Positions 21,938-39,007 are shown, counted from the stretch's first letter. The stretch: 64,000 nucleotides of DNA from Sipunculus nudus (GCA_026874595.1 CM049319.1:13913601-13977600); one strand, 5' to 3'. A program made the numbers and translations. Notes: generated by a model from the sequence alone, not told the origin.

Positions 21938-25877
<3,940 letters not shown>

Positions 25878-26508
25878 AAAGCCTGTATCTCACTGGGCTG
25901 CGACAAATCGCGAATGTATTCCCGAGAGAGTCTCAAAGGTGTCTTAGAACATTCGCTGCGGTTCTCAATTTTCTCGCGTGATTCGCATAGTGTCGCTTAC
26001 TTGTCGCACAAATATATACAAATATTCATATAAAACATGTTAAAAGAATGGCAAAACTAAACTTCTCGTAAAATATAGTCGCAGAGGCGTCCCTAGTGTC
26101 TCAAACCCGTCTCAAACATGTCTCGAACTATTCTCAAGTCAGTTTCCGCAAGTCAGGAAGTGCGAGAACTGCGAGACAACTTTGGGAGGGGTTTGCGACC
26201 TATGCAACTACTATGCGAGTATTTGGAGATCAAAATGGGAATCCGACATTCTGGGCGCGAACTGTCGTGCGAATATTTCACAAATGTCGTGCGAATGTCT
26301 TGTGAATGTCGCACGACATTTGCACGACCGGTATACGAACTCCAGCCGAATTTTGGGCCAAACACTCGTACGATGTTCGCAAACGTGTCGTAAGTACGAT
26401 TCAGTGTGATTGCAAGTGAAAATTGTGGCCAATTCGGGTATTTCCTCGCAATTGTTGCTTTTTCCAACTAGTCGCAAGGCTGTCTCAGCCCAGTGAGATA
26501 CTGCCTTT
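25878..26508. mobile_element. TIR element, 0.63 kb, stop-poor on both strands
   Basis: Left end AAAGCCTGTATCTCACTGGGCTG and the complement of the right end (GTAAAGGCAGTATCTCACTGGGCTG) share a 15-bp perfect core. The interior is CpG-rich, with repeated short motifs such as GTCGTGCGAAT, CGCACGACATT and TCTCAAAC. Because TAA/TAG are rare, several frames on both strands stay open for 60-100 codons; none shows a domain, and frames in all registers argue against coding. No target-site duplication is obvious. Superfamily not assigned. Confidence 0.75.
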
Positions 26509-27493
26509 ACCTATAAGGATGCATCGTGACCTAGGGGGTTTTGACATTATCAGGCCCATACCACATACCGCGTTCTGCTGCCGCAATACTCGCCCGGTAA
26601 ACGCAGATTTATAGACTCTTAGTCAAGGTTGCTCCCTCTGCACCAAGCTGTGATTGGATACTGGTCATGCAAAATACAGATATTAAATGGATAATATATA
26701 GCTGCTTTGGTAGCCCTGCCTGGGCTTTAGTATTTACGTTTGCTACTAAAAATAAAACGTGATTCCATGTACTGATAGACGTAACTCAGTGCCAAATCCT
26801 ATCACTAGATGACATAGTCGGCCAGAGAGCCGTAATGTAGTTATATAATTTGTCGTGAGGTGGTAGTAACTGTTCCAAGCATTGCGTTAGAGCAAGAGTA
26901 AGTTTGGTGACTCTGACAGTGGCAGGAATTATGTTTTTACTATATTGCATCGACTGGGTCAGTCTACTGCTTTCGTTGTACTCCTATGGAATAGAAAAAA
27001 AGCTATGAGAATGGAAAAAGCCCGAAAGACCAGGAAAGTGAATTCAGATTAGGCTGAAATCGTCGGTGATATCAGATTATAAACACGCTTTTACCTCTAG
27101 TTTCATATCTGATAAGATCGTTTGGAGTATCATTTGTTGGAGTCTGAATCATTTGGTGTGAGCGCAGAATGTAAAGCATTTTAATCACGATAGCGAAGGA
27201 AGATCTAGCTACAGGCCTTTAACGCAAACAATTCTATTTGTTTCATCTTGTTTGCGTTACAGCTCTTAATGTGGAGAGTTTACTCTCTAAATCTTGGTCA
27301 AATTTGACCAAATTGGTTTAGACCATGATATTCGGCATTCAGCGTGTGAAAATGCAACAACCTCTACATATTACTCATAATACAGTTGTGTTGAACCTGT
27401 TGAGATATAAATTGTAACCTAATGTTCATTATTAATGAAATTATTGGCACTTACTCTAAAGAAAACAAGACAATTGTCACCTCCATCGGCTCT
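26509..27493. other. no recognisable gene; small hairpins
   Basis: Includes a perfect 12-bp stem, 16-nt loop hairpin at 27,220-27,259 (arms TAACGCAAACAA and TTGTTTGCGTTA) and an 18-bp perfect palindrome TTGGTCAAATTTGACCAA at 27,294-27,311. No coding signal. Confidence 0.5.
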
Positions 27494-28357
27494 TGTTAAC
27501 AGCCTGGCAAGGCATGTTGGGAAGGCTTAGGAGTGCCTATTCTTGGGTAACGTTATTGCGATTTATGAGGAAACCATCATATTTTTGTGTTTTTAGGTAA
27601 TTTGCATATATCCCTCTGTTAATTTGCATGCGATTCCCGTTTTGGGTTGTGTCTAATAAGAGGAGAAACGCACATCAATAGATATTCGGACTCCATTCCT
27701 AAATGGAGTCTGAATGTTCGCGGGCTAAGGCAGATCATGGCCTCTCCGTATTAAATTACATATAAACATGCATTTGTGTTAACGTTTATCTCAAAATGTG
27801 TATCTCAAAAATCAGTTATTCCAGCGGACACAGAAGAGTGTAAGTCAGTTTTTAGACCTTTTCCGATAATTGCGGCATTTACAAATTTTCTTCTAAATTT
27901 GTGACGGATCTTATGTAATCTTCAGTTTGCTTTCGGGATTATAACAAAGAAACTTCACTTTTGGGTTACAACGGATTGATTTTGTGAATGAACTGGAATG
28001 TTATTCTCTGAGAAGATTTATGTGAACTCTTCATCTGGGTTGTACTTTATAAAGGACTTGTTGTCGCTGTAGCGTTGGTGGTATCCAAGTACTGTACACT
28101 TCATTTATATACTTGTATTGATTTACTGTTGTACTGTGGTTATACTGTATAATTGTATTGATTTAGTGTATTGTAATGTTAGGGTTTTTTAAGAATAAAT
28201 TATGGTTATTTGTTAACAAAAGACCAGTGACTTCTTTATTCATTCCCCTAGACATTTCACGCTGCCTAGTGTTACAGAATCTGATTTTTTTTTATCTCCA
28301 TTGCAGAATTTGTGTTCGTCACGACTACGTGATCTGTTGATATTAGGTTCCGTAACA
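27494..28357 (+). mobile_element. solo LTR related to 21,074-21,935
   Basis: The 3' end CCGTAACA and AATAAA at 28,194-28,199 match the first LTR. From about 28,141 to the end the two differ at only a handful of positions. Upstream to about 27,817 they are moderately similar. Before that they are not alignable by eye. The left end is set at TGTTAACAG (27,494), which gives 864 bp against 862 for the other copy; this boundary is an inference. No polypurine tract or pol sequence flanks it, so it is probably a solo LTR. Confidence 0.65.
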
Positions 28358-31300
28358 CAGTTTTTACCGCCCCCTATGTAGTTTGGAACAGCTACGTGTT
28401 TTCGTTTGCCGCTTAGGGTCTTTCGAAATTTAATTAATGTTATTAGTTATAAATATGTGACTATGAGACATTGAACAAGTTTTAATAGTGACTTGAAGGA
28501 TTTGTGACACGTTAAACTGACACCCGACACATTATGAAAAAATGAGCAGCCCCCACATATTATAAAATTTGAGTTCAAAACCTTTTCTAACGCAAAACAT
28601 TGTGAATGCGGTTCCAACATAAAACCGTTTAATAACAGGCAATTACACCTACAAGCTGAGATAACGGGACCAGACGAATCGTTACTTTAGGCATAAACCA
28701 TCTCCTGGCCACTTTAGCTGCTAAGTTTAAAATGCCAATTAGAGTGTCACCATTGCATTTTCTACTCTGAATACAATGGTTATGTTGTTGATGACATGGG
28801 AGAATTAATTTTACTACATTGATGCTGATTTGACACGAAAGGTACCTCTCAATCTAACTTTTAGTATGCATTAACGGTTTCAACGTTAAGTAAAACATGT
28901 TGTAAAAATGACATTACCTGTATGGGAATACCGGCTGACTTTGCAGGTGTTTTAGTTCTGTATTATTTGTGCTAACCAGAAATGTCCCGAGGTTACTCTG
29001 ACATTTATGTTTTATTTTCAACATTACATAGCAGCCGGACTATGGTAAATAACACTTATAATCATAGAGGAAGTAAATATTGATTTACTGATAACACCTC
29101 TCCTGTTCACAGTCACCAATACTGTGAAAATACCTCAAAATTGAAATAAAGATTACATGCGGTATCAATACACTTCAAAATGGAAAAATATATCATATGA
29201 TCCATTTACAGCAAAACCCGAGAGCTTGCCCACCATTGGGTTCAGAAGGGGCCATTATATCGAGCTTTTGCATGCACGGGGATATCCAGAAGTCATCATT
29301 AGTCATTAGACATCAGAATCTCGGAGGCGCTAACTAAAAAGCTTTGGAGTCATTAAACAAAAGTTTAGGGCTATGTCTCCCTTTCATAAGAGATCATGTT
29401 AATATTGACAATATTAGACTGGCCCAGTCGGGAAGGTACACTTGTGGCTGTATGGCAAAACATGAGGCAGGTACTGCCATATGAAGGTAAATTGTATAAC
29501 TAATTCTATGACTGCCGTGCTAGTCTAGCCTCGGTATATGCTTCAATACGGAAGAAAAGGGCTCAGCCCCTTGAGGTACTGAGTTACGTTTTTTTCTTTT
29601 ATATATTTTGGTGGTGGAAAACTTTACTGACGGGCTGGCAGGTCTCGTTTACCGTCAATTAGGCGTCATTTAAGCACGATTGGATTATCTTATTTCTCAT
29701 GAGGCGAAGTTTATTTTATTAGACTTTCATCTTTTCAATTTTGTACTTGTGACAATTCAACGGAATGGGTTTTTTATCCATCAGAATAAACCCATTGTTT
29801 TTAATTGCGTTGGGACCGCCCACTAGCTCATAATACATCAATATGGCGCGTTTATGTGTAAATTTCCTGTCCCTTTCGTTATGTCATCACTTGAGTCTTA
29901 TGCAGTACTGGTAAAGCATCTATATGAGGAGTTTAAAGGACAACACAGCTTTTTTGTATTCATCGTGAAGTTTACATTTTTTCCCGAAGTCTATGAAGAA
30001 AATTAAGTGTCGGTAAACGACTCCCAGTGGTGCACATCTGTTGTCAAAATGGCCACTAAATAAGAGGAGCAGAAACATTTTAATTAAAATGAGTATTACA
30101 TGTGTCATTGAAGTCGGCCACACTTAATTAATATATTCATTACTTTGATCCCGAAAAACCTATTCACCACATGAACGAAATCTCGCGTGTATCTTCGCCA
30201 CGTAGATTTACGGAAGATTCAAGTTACTTGTAGCTGATTAAACTGAAAATAAATCAATTTGTCCGATGAATGTTTTCCTGGCATAAAATTTCATTAAACA
30301 ACCAAAACGAGGTCCCTTGTTACGTTGAAATTACTCCGGAGGTTACATTCACCGGCAGGTGAGTAAAATGCAGATCAATCATATTTTTTATATGTTTGCC
30401 ATACTAATGAAGGAACGTGAAACGGGACTGTAAGCAACGGCTTTCAAAATTACGTGAGGCGATCCCGCGACGGTCTTACGTTGCATTTCTATATACAAAC
30501 TTCCCTTAATCGGTATTCTTGCAGTTATCATGCGGGAAGGAAGCCATTATAGTTTAAAAACGTTAAGCGCCATTTCAGCCCTCTGACATTAGAGGGTCTA
30601 CGACAGCGTATTAAGCGTCAGAGTGCCTTTACATTCATCAACGAGGACGCACTTTAAGGTGCTATGAGATTTTTTTACAACGTTTACAAGTACGCTGTCA
30701 CATGACAGTAACCCGAGCAATCGCTTTTTAGTATTCCTTCTAACAACACCTACCATGTGTGAGAAATTTCCATTTTAATTCAGTATATTGGTGTATCCAC
30801 TACATGTTTGTTGAATTTATGAAGACATGAATGCAAGCATAGCCCACACGGGTTAGTAGATGATAGCTAACTTGCAAGCGATACAGGAAATAACCCGTTA
30901 GAGAAGGATTTTAAATTTTTTTGCTTTAGTTTATATATATTCTTTTTTGTTTAATCATCACTCGTAGTCTTATGGTAAGATAATTGGCTGTTAAGCACGA
31001 AATCAATGCAACAGGATGGCTTAGCTTTGCACTACATTTCTCCAAATGGCTCTATCACGACTCAAGTTTGGCTTACCAGTCAAATATAAATGCCACCTGA
31101 GTCGTGTATTCGCGGCTAATAAACGTTATGAAGGACGTTACCGATACCTCAGGTTACTGTTTCATGTATGATGAGATACAGGAGAGAAGTTACAACTGAT
31201 ATTTCACGATTTGCTCTTTCTGTTCATTTGGGTATACAGATTGGGTATTCACCATACAAAACGATTTTATGTCCACCGGTATATCTGAATGAATAACATC

Positions 31301-33351
31301 ACATAATACATATCGATTCATATAACCATATAATCTGTAGCCAGTCTACATTGAAATAAACTAAAATCAGCCAGATCAATCCATTAATGCTAAAGGCTGA
31401 ATGTAACTGGTTTAACAGATACATATTTTTCCTTGTTTAGAGATTATTATCGGTCATAACATATACATGCCAATCCAGTTTGAACAATTCGATCACGTGG
31501 AATTTATGTGTCCCACAGAAAAGATTTCTATATAAATCTGTTTCTTTCATCAGACAATATAATGTTTAGGGTAGACAAAATAACGTCAGATTTGCTTATC
31601 CAGCAACATGTTCACGAGTACTGTACCTAATGTAGCATTTAAACACTCCATCACTGTCAAGCCGAGGCCTGCCAAATTACAATTTAAAAAAAAAATGATT
31701 TACTCTGTTTTTGCGTTTTACTAAAAATTACGCTAAATACTTTTTTTCACTTTTTTTCACCAGCACTTTTTATTTTTATTCTTATTTTTCTGTAAAAAAA
31801 TTCAGAGATACCTTGGACTGCGGGCACCCCTGTTGGACGGATACTCCGTGTAACGGACAGTCTTCGGTAGAACCACAGGTGTGTACTACATTAAGAACAC
31901 CTTTAGGGCGGACACCTTGCTATTCAGGACAAAGGAAAATTCTTTATCCGCTCAACACTTAAAAAACTACCCTACTAAGGGACACACAAATGGCAGCCTT
32001 GGCCGACAAAAGAAAATTTAATTCATAATGTACAAGAAGATGGACTATTTTTTATGTGGCTGTAAAAGATGATTCAAAGAGGAGTCGAAGCCTTTGACAA
32101 GATTGGATACGATGATCGTTTTCTGTTACGAGGATGAATGCAGTATCCGATGCCGATAAAATTGTGTTTGTCTCTGACAAGATCATCATTTTAAATAAAT
32201 AAGATTTCCATCGAAACATTTTTTACGGTTGGCATGATTGGAAATTTAGTTTCTCATATTATATGAATATCGGATCCATGGCAAAACAGTGTTTTACATG
32301 CTATGGTTTATTCTCCTTTTTGACGTTCATACCGATATACTCTTTAGGAAGACGATTACATTTTCTGCTTAGTCTTTTTATTGTTACATAGATGGTGCTT
32401 ATTACCATTCAAGGTTCCGTTTATCGTAATGAACGCCATTTTTATAACATACATTAATTGCCATTACACCCTTGTACTCAAGCTGGTTGTTCTCTGAATA
32501 CTGAATTAAACCCATCTTAAATTATCATGAATGAGTAAGTTCTTTTTTTACTGAAATAGACTATTCTTACTCTACATTCGATTATATTATAGCAGATCAC
32601 CTGCAAGGACTGACTATAAATACAAATCGTGATACAGAAATCAGATATAACACCTAATCTCCTTCTGGGTTATTAAGTATGTAGATTGGGCATGTCAAAC
32701 AAACGGTGGTAATACGGTTGTTCTTTTAGGAACTTTAAAACCTGTGGCTCGATTTTGGTAGCAGTCAGGTAATTGGTCACTTCTTACAACCACAGCATAT
32801 TAGAATACAACGAGCCAGATGTGACAAGAATTGGGAAACTTGAAATTTAGTAATGATTGCACGAATTAATTTCTGGAGTTCACATGACAGAAAAACAATA
32901 GTTCAGTTAAATCAATCTTCAGCGAGTCATATTGTTTGAATGTTGACGTCGATTTTTCAATATCTTAACATCTCCAACTGAGGGGAATGAACTCTAAGTT
33001 TTCTTGCCTGTCCTGCTTTTTAACTTGTGTACATGCCACGTGTAGTGAGATGGGTCTCCGGGCAAGAAAAATTTGAATTAATTGCGACCTAAATACGAGG
33101 GCAGGAGAACTTTGCTAGCATCTGGTGTCGGCCTTTAGTACTATTCGGGACATAATGTACTATCAGAGACGCATCATTACATTTTTTAAGCAGATTCATT
33201 GAATTATATTTAAATAAAACCACTATGTGGGTTCAATCTAATATGTATCTGATGAAAGCCGAAGCCATGTAGCCTATGGGCGGGGTAACATAGAATGGAC
33301 TATAGGGGAGGGATGCACAGGAATACTTGACTTTTTTCTGCCTTTGAAACC

Positions 33352-33353
<2 letters not shown>
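28358..33353. other. no recognisable gene
   Basis: Five kilobases without any supported exon. A degenerate GGACAC-type repeat at about 31,810-31,930 (GCGGGCACCCC, ACGGATACTCCGTGTAACGG, GGCGGACACC) resembles decayed pogo-type MITE ends. Short frames at 29,920 and 31,711 have no domain support. Confidence 0.45.

Positions 33354-33411
<58 letters not shown>
33354..33411. repeat. (TA)n microsatellite
   Basis: About 29 uninterrupted TA units directly abutting a TA-targeting MITE. Confidence 0.97.
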
Positions 33412-33415
<4 letters not shown>

Positions 33416-33416
<1 letters not shown>

Positions 33417-33596
33417 AGTGGAACCCCGCGTTGCATGCGACCATCCCACAATGGCGATCACCCCCACAATTACGACCACTTTTCTTGGTCCCATTATTTG
33501 TTTCAGGTAACTTAGAATTTCAGAAATATGACCAACCTCCAAATTACGACCACTTTGGTCATTCCCAGGGACGGTCGTACTTGTTGGGTTCCACTG
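33416..33596 (+). mobile_element. pogo-like MITE, CAGTGGAACC family, copy 2 (intact)
   Basis: TA, then CAGTGGAACCC at the left, and GGGTTCCACTG then TA at the right. The 11-bp termini are perfect inverted repeats flanked by a TA target duplication. 181 bp, non-coding. Internal motifs (CCACTTTTCTTGGTCC, CAGGTAACTTAGAATTTC) are shared with copies at 12,575 and 37,954. The best-preserved member in this window; it sits four bases from a (TA)n array. Confidence 0.88.
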
Positions 33597-33598
33597 TA

Positions 33599-34276
33599 TG
33601 CTACGCCATGATTAACTTCATGTCATTATGGAGGCCTTATTAATACACTAGAACGCACAAAACATTTCGTTTATCAAAGCTATTTTAACTATAATATTTT
33701 ACAGTTTATAAATATAATATTTCCTCCATGCAGTAATTTTATTCACGTAGACCAAAACTTAAAACACATGACAGATTAAGTGCCTTACATAACACTGTCT
33801 TTGCCGGCCCTCTCATGCTCTCTTTACAAAAAAAATGTAAAAAAAAAAACCAAACAAATTAGACTTATACATTCTAAAACATTTTTTTGGTGTCCTAAAG
33901 CAAATTCTTGGATGGCCCGGGCCAAAGTTCGATGTACCGGCTGACCCCTCCTCTCACAGGGCCTGTGTGTGATGTCTTCTGCAATTTAATCCTATCTACC
34001 TAAAATGTAAATCAAGCAATCCATTTCTATGGTCAGCTTCTCTAATGTAATATTTCCCGTTTGTGCCCTCCACTTTAAGCATTTTATACATTACACAAAA
34101 ATATGATTTTGCTTTAGCAAAATGTTTTGTGCAGGACTCCAGGGAAATTAATAAAGAAGTATTTGTATTATTAATGTAGCTATAATCATTCATTCACAGG
34201 TGCAATTTGGAATTCTTTATTCTCAGGCGTATAACATACCAGTTCCATAATATCAGGTCAGAAGAAGCATTGGAGA
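33599..34276. other. no recognisable gene
   Basis: AT-rich spacer; nothing seen. Confidence 0.4.
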
Positions 34277-34446
34277 ACTCCCAGCATGTCTTAAGTCTAT
34301 TGCATAATGTCTGATTTCGCGGATGCTGGCAGCTTCCCGGGCATGCAGATAGCATTAGATTACTCCCGGGATGTCATATGCCTATTGCACAATGTCTGAT
34401 TTCAAGGATGCTGGCAGCTTCCCGGGCCTGTAGCTATCCCATAAGC
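34277..34446 (+). repeat. 85-bp tandem duplication, two copies
   Basis: ACTCCC..GATGTC, then CTATTGCA.AATGTCTGATTTC, then GGATGCTGGCAGCTTCCCGG recur at 34,277 and 34,362. The two copies are highly similar, suggesting a fairly recent duplication. Confidence 0.88.
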
Positions 34447-36636
34447 CCTTTGGCTAATCAGCAACCAGAATTTGGTCATGTGACTTTTGTGTCTCGTACA
34501 CACGCACCAGATATTGCATTCATATTTTCAACGACTGCCGCCGAGAAAACAGCTATCTTTATCACAACTACCTAGAATTGTACTATAATTACTGAAATTT
34601 TTCCCCACCACCCCTCCTTCCTCCCATATAAATCATTATATTAATTTATTTAATCTTTAATTAGCATTTCTCTTCACGTTAAGATTTTATCTTTGCAGCC
34701 ACAAGCTGGTTGGTTCTTCCAGACTGGGCGTTTTATATCCGCACTCTTTACAAGGGCATAGTTAAAATATATTTCTCTGGTCTCTCCTCAGGAAATGGTG
34801 TTAATTTTACATATTATGTTTCTGTATTGTTGCATGTGTTTTGAGATGATGGACTGTACATATATTATCGCTTGTAGTTAAGGGATTTTTGCATTATATG
34901 TTTGTATCATGAATTATTATAATGGTTTATTCGTCATTAATAACTGACAATTTTCAATCAATTCTGGGTTTAAGTAGTTCCTGGAGTGTCTGCACAAATA
35001 ACAAATTACACAGAATTTGAGACCCCCCTTGCTCCGGTGAAAATTCGTGCGAAAAGGCGAACCGCATGTTTAGCACTTAGGGAATTTTCGAACGATTTAT
35101 CGATCATTTATTCTCGTGGCCCGGGTCTGAAGACCAAAGAGAGTACAAAGGCCAAAGAGGGCACGAGCTTACTTAAAAACTCATTTCAACTTGAGGTTCT
35201 GCATCAAAGCCATAAAGGGACCTGTTCAAAAAGAGGTTTTTAGTCTTTTCATATTCCTAGTCTTCATCCTATGACTGATCTCTAAAATTAAGTCTCATGT
35301 CAAAAATGCCTGTGACAGAAACATCACAGTTTGTATTTATTATACGTTTTAGTCTTTACGGGTACCTTTCACGGTCCGACATCATCTGATAATAAGATTC
35401 CTATTCTGAAGAAAACTTGCCAGTAAAATATCCAGTTAGAGTCTCTTAAATACTTGTTACCAAGCAAGACCCATACCGAAGTATATTATTATTCATTCTA
35501 TGTATAACTTTAGGAAACAAAAGCCAAAGTTAGAATCAACCTGTTAACATAAAATTTGTTAAGTGTTAATTATGTTGTTTATTATATCAATATTTAACAA
35601 TGTATACTTCACAAGAGCGCACGACACTCTGCTTTCAAACGTAAGATTTCAAGGTTTTAACTTAACTTGAAAAGTCCAGAGCAAAGCATGGCAGTGACAG
35701 TTATTACATTAAAATTGACATTAATAACATTCGTTATGTCGAAAAGATAATGTGGTCGAAAACGGGGCGAGTGGAGGGGTTAAAGACCCGACCCAAAAAG
35801 TACTCTCTCGATCCGCGCACAAAAATCCTGTTAATGATTTTAAAAATAGAGAGATAAAAAGGGAAACAAACCGACAAGTTCACATAAACTGTAGATCCAG
35901 ACTGACAGTGCGTTAGTCATCACATAGACTGATGAGCATAAGAAAATGACGAATTCCCTCGTTTTCAGACAGCCATATCCATACAGTCTTCAGTAGTCGG
36001 TTAACACAGTCATCCATTATGGTACAAAGGTATAATATTTCGCATACAACCTGATCTGTTGACATAAAAGCAATATCTTTAAGCGTTGATAAATCCAATG
36101 TCGAGCCATCAGTGTCGGTGTTCCTGACAACTTAATCTAAAATCCATTATTGACTCTTTGTTTTTTTTAAACCGAGCCATGTACCCTAGGAGCTTTTGTT
36201 CTTTTCATTGGTCGCCTAATCGTGTTGAACTTACTTTTATTTTGTTAAGACATTATACGAAATTTCCTGACAGGCATGGCATGGATGATAACGTTTATGG
36301 ATGAAAAAGAATTTAAGAATTTGCTTTCCCTGTTTCCGGATATTATGCTAAATATTTTATATTTAAATTTTAGATCACGACCCATTTTAAAATTTCTTTA
36401 AAACAAAAAACGATAGTTGTACTCTAGTCATTTAAGAAACTGTGTTATGTTTATGTACATGTGAATGATGTGATAAAAACTGCAACTTAGTTCAATCAAG
36501 GAGTTTACAGTAAACTCCTTGGTTCAATCAGGTTGATGCTCCGTTTCATAAGAAAAAATGTATATTTTTCAGTCTGATGTGAATCGGATATGATGCCCGT
36601 GATTAAATAAAATTCAAACAAAACAAGAAATACAAA

Positions 36637-36641
<5 letters not shown>
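34447..36641. other. no recognisable gene
   Basis: Small frames at 34,986-35,243 and 35,913-36,098 have no domain or splice support. The one structured feature is the palindrome at 36,497. Confidence 0.4.
36497..36521. repeat. perfect palindrome flanked by 9-bp direct repeats
   Basis: CAAGGAGTTTAC, one A, then GTAAACTCCTTG: 12-bp arms with a 1-nt centre. GTTCAATCA lies on both sides (about 36,490 and 36,522). The layout looks like a tiny palindromic insertion with a target duplication. Confidence 0.8.
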
Positions 36642-36697
<56 letters not shown>

Positions 36698-36700
36698 GTA
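36642..36700. repeat. (TA)n microsatellite
   Basis: About 28 TA units with one CATA interruption. Confidence 0.96.
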
Positions 36701-37953
36701 TTTTTTTTTATTTTCTCAGATCATGTCGCAAATATATATTTTAGGGTTTAAATAGATATTTCACGACAATTTTAAATGTCTAGCATTCAAAAAATTGTTT
36801 AAAACGCATCACTGCAGTACAACTACGCCTGTCATTTGTAAAAAAGTACATGAATCTTTCATCTGAAATTTTGCTAGTAGTGGCTATCCGGACAATAGTC
36901 GTGCGCTTTGGTGCTTTTATCCGCAGGGAGGTTGTACGTTTGTAATATACCTACTGTTACACCAAATATTAATATGGTCCTTAATTGTATAAGGGTAAAA
37001 ACGAGGAAAAATTACACCTATGGGAAATAAATACATCACTAAGTAATAGAAAGGCATGACTTTAAAGTTACCGGAAATTCTTTCAAATAAGTTCTAAACT
37101 TTGAAATAAGTAACTCGTAACGCGGAAACCAGACACTTGAGCTAAAAGTGCGACTGTCGTGCGCAAAGTTTACTTTGTTTACTTCTCCTTCCATGTTTGG
37201 ATACCAATTCCTTGGTCTAAGATCTTGTAATATTTTTATACGCTGAGACGGAACAGACTGGACGTGTACTACAGCCTGCAACACTATTCGAACCGCCGTA
37301 TCTTTACTTCATAATCATAATGATAATAATGATGGACAGATCCAGGATTTTGGGAGACTTATAAGAATAAAAACATGAAGACTTAAAAGAAAACCTAAAA
37401 AACAGTCAAGATGGATGGATCTACATTTTCAAAAATTAAGTGAAACAACAATAATAATAAAAAAAACCAGATTGTTGCGGTTCATGGTATAGGTGTGTGT
37501 ATGTGTTTAGGGATGGGGTGGGGGAGGGGGGTTTAGGGGGCTCTGGCTCCGCCACTGATAATGGTGATGTTGATGAAACACCTGGTCTTTTGTTGGTTTG
37601 TTCATGGATGTGTGATACCTCTCTGAAGACATCTATTTAAATAAACATTTCTGTCAGTAACGACATAAGATAAACGCTGTATGTCCCAGTCTGGAAGCCA
37701 AATTTTACCGATTTTTGAATACAGTGTGATCGGCCTTCTTGCCTGTCTATTTGTATTTGTCCATTTGTTTGTCATTTGTGCGTTTTTAACTTTGAACAAG
37801 ACCGCATACGGATATAAAAGGATTATAATAAAGGCTTGTTGACGAGAGGACTGGGCGATTTGTTCATGTATATGCATATTCTTTGTTGTCTATTTGTATG
37901 TCTACTCATGTTGTACCGATATTTCTGTGCTGCATAAGTGGCATTTCGTATTA
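36701..37953. other. no recognisable gene; decayed G-tract element
   Basis: The segment 37,330-37,560 begins GGACAGATCCAGGATTTTGG and ends in G-runs followed by CTCCGCCACTGATAATGG, which looks like a degenerate member of the G-tract family. Minus-strand frames at 37,039 and 37,602 lack domains. Confidence 0.45.
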
Positions 37954-38131
37954 ATTGGAACCCAACAATTGCGACCAACTTAGGGACTGACAAAAGTGTT
38001 CGTATTTGTGAATGGGGGTGGTCGTAGACGAAAATTCTATGTATGTGGATCACATATTTGGGACCAAGAAAATGGGTCGTAGTTGTTGGGTGGTCGCAAT
38101 TGTGGGGTAGTCGCAAGGCGGGGTTCTACTG
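37954..38131 (-). mobile_element. pogo-like MITE, CAGTGGAACC family, copy 3
   Basis: The right end GGGGTTCTACTG is followed by TA. The left end has decayed to ATTGGAACCCA. In reverse complement it shares the TGCGAC, CCCACAATTGCGACCACC and CATTTTCTTGGTCCCA pattern with the intact copy at 33,416. Confidence 0.8.
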
Positions 38132-38868
38132 TATATTGATTTTCACCTGAATGTATGATGAGGATAATAGGTATTTATTGAGCGCCCTGTCGGTCAGGTG
38201 GCAAGGAGTTAACAATAATCCAGAACCAACAGGTAAGACATAAGAGCGTAATCCTCAGGTATATAAAAATCAAAGATTTTGTAATTTTTACCATATTTGT
38301 TTTCTAGTTATTTGTATCAAATCAATTTCACTGAAGTTTTTAGAGTTAGACAGAAGTAATCATACTTTATCCAGTATAATACTGTAGGAAAGATATTTCC
38401 TCCCCTATCCGCACGCTATAAAGACATTAACACACGGTTTTCGTCGCGTTTGTAACAGTCACAATTACTTTTGAGTAGTTTTGATCACAGCAGAACATCA
38501 ACAAAACACTAAGTACGGTCACCGATCAAAGAGAGGCAATTTTCCCTTCTTCTTGCACTAAAAACTCTAAAAATCAATTATCTCACGGTGGACCAGATGC
38601 TGCTGACTCAGTCCATTCAATTTGCAAAGTTGGCTCTCCTGGGCCCAAAGGTGTGGTTGGAACAATCAGGAAAAGGCGCAAATTACCCATTAGAGTACAA
38701 AATCTCGCTACAGAAAGCTCTGAACAGACGAAGCAGACGACAAATTGCACCTGAATGACCCCGAGTGTAATCGCACGTGCTTGTCGGTTTCATCTTCACC
38801 CCCCACAAATCACATGTGATGTATCAGTGGGATACGGTCAATGATTACTAACTCTGTCGTGCTCACCT
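38132..38868. other. no recognisable gene
   Basis: No exon or repeat detected. Confidence 0.4.
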
Positions 38869-39007
38869 AAGCCGGCCATACACTAGGGAACATGCTGCAT
38901 AAGTGTATGTGGGTCGTGTTTCAAGAAACAAAATGCTGCAAAATGTTTCAAGATGCGTGATCTGCAACATGTTGCGCAACATGTTCTCTTTAGTGTATGG
39001 CTGGCTT
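38869..39007. mobile_element. palindromic MITE, about 139 bp
   Basis: Left AAGCCGGCCATACACTA and right TAGTGTATGGCTGGCTT are inverted repeats with one mismatch. Inside lies a 20-bp perfect palindrome AACATGTTGCGCAACATGTT (38,966-38,985). Non-coding foldback element; the overlapping short frames on both strands are by-products. Confidence 0.82.

Noticed and set aside
26096-26477. Five overlapping frames on both strands
   Set aside because: Explained by the stop-poor CpG-rich interior of a TIR element; no domain in any frame.
31810-31930. Transposon with GGACAC-type ends
   Set aside because: Only degenerate motif similarity; no matching ends or target duplication found.
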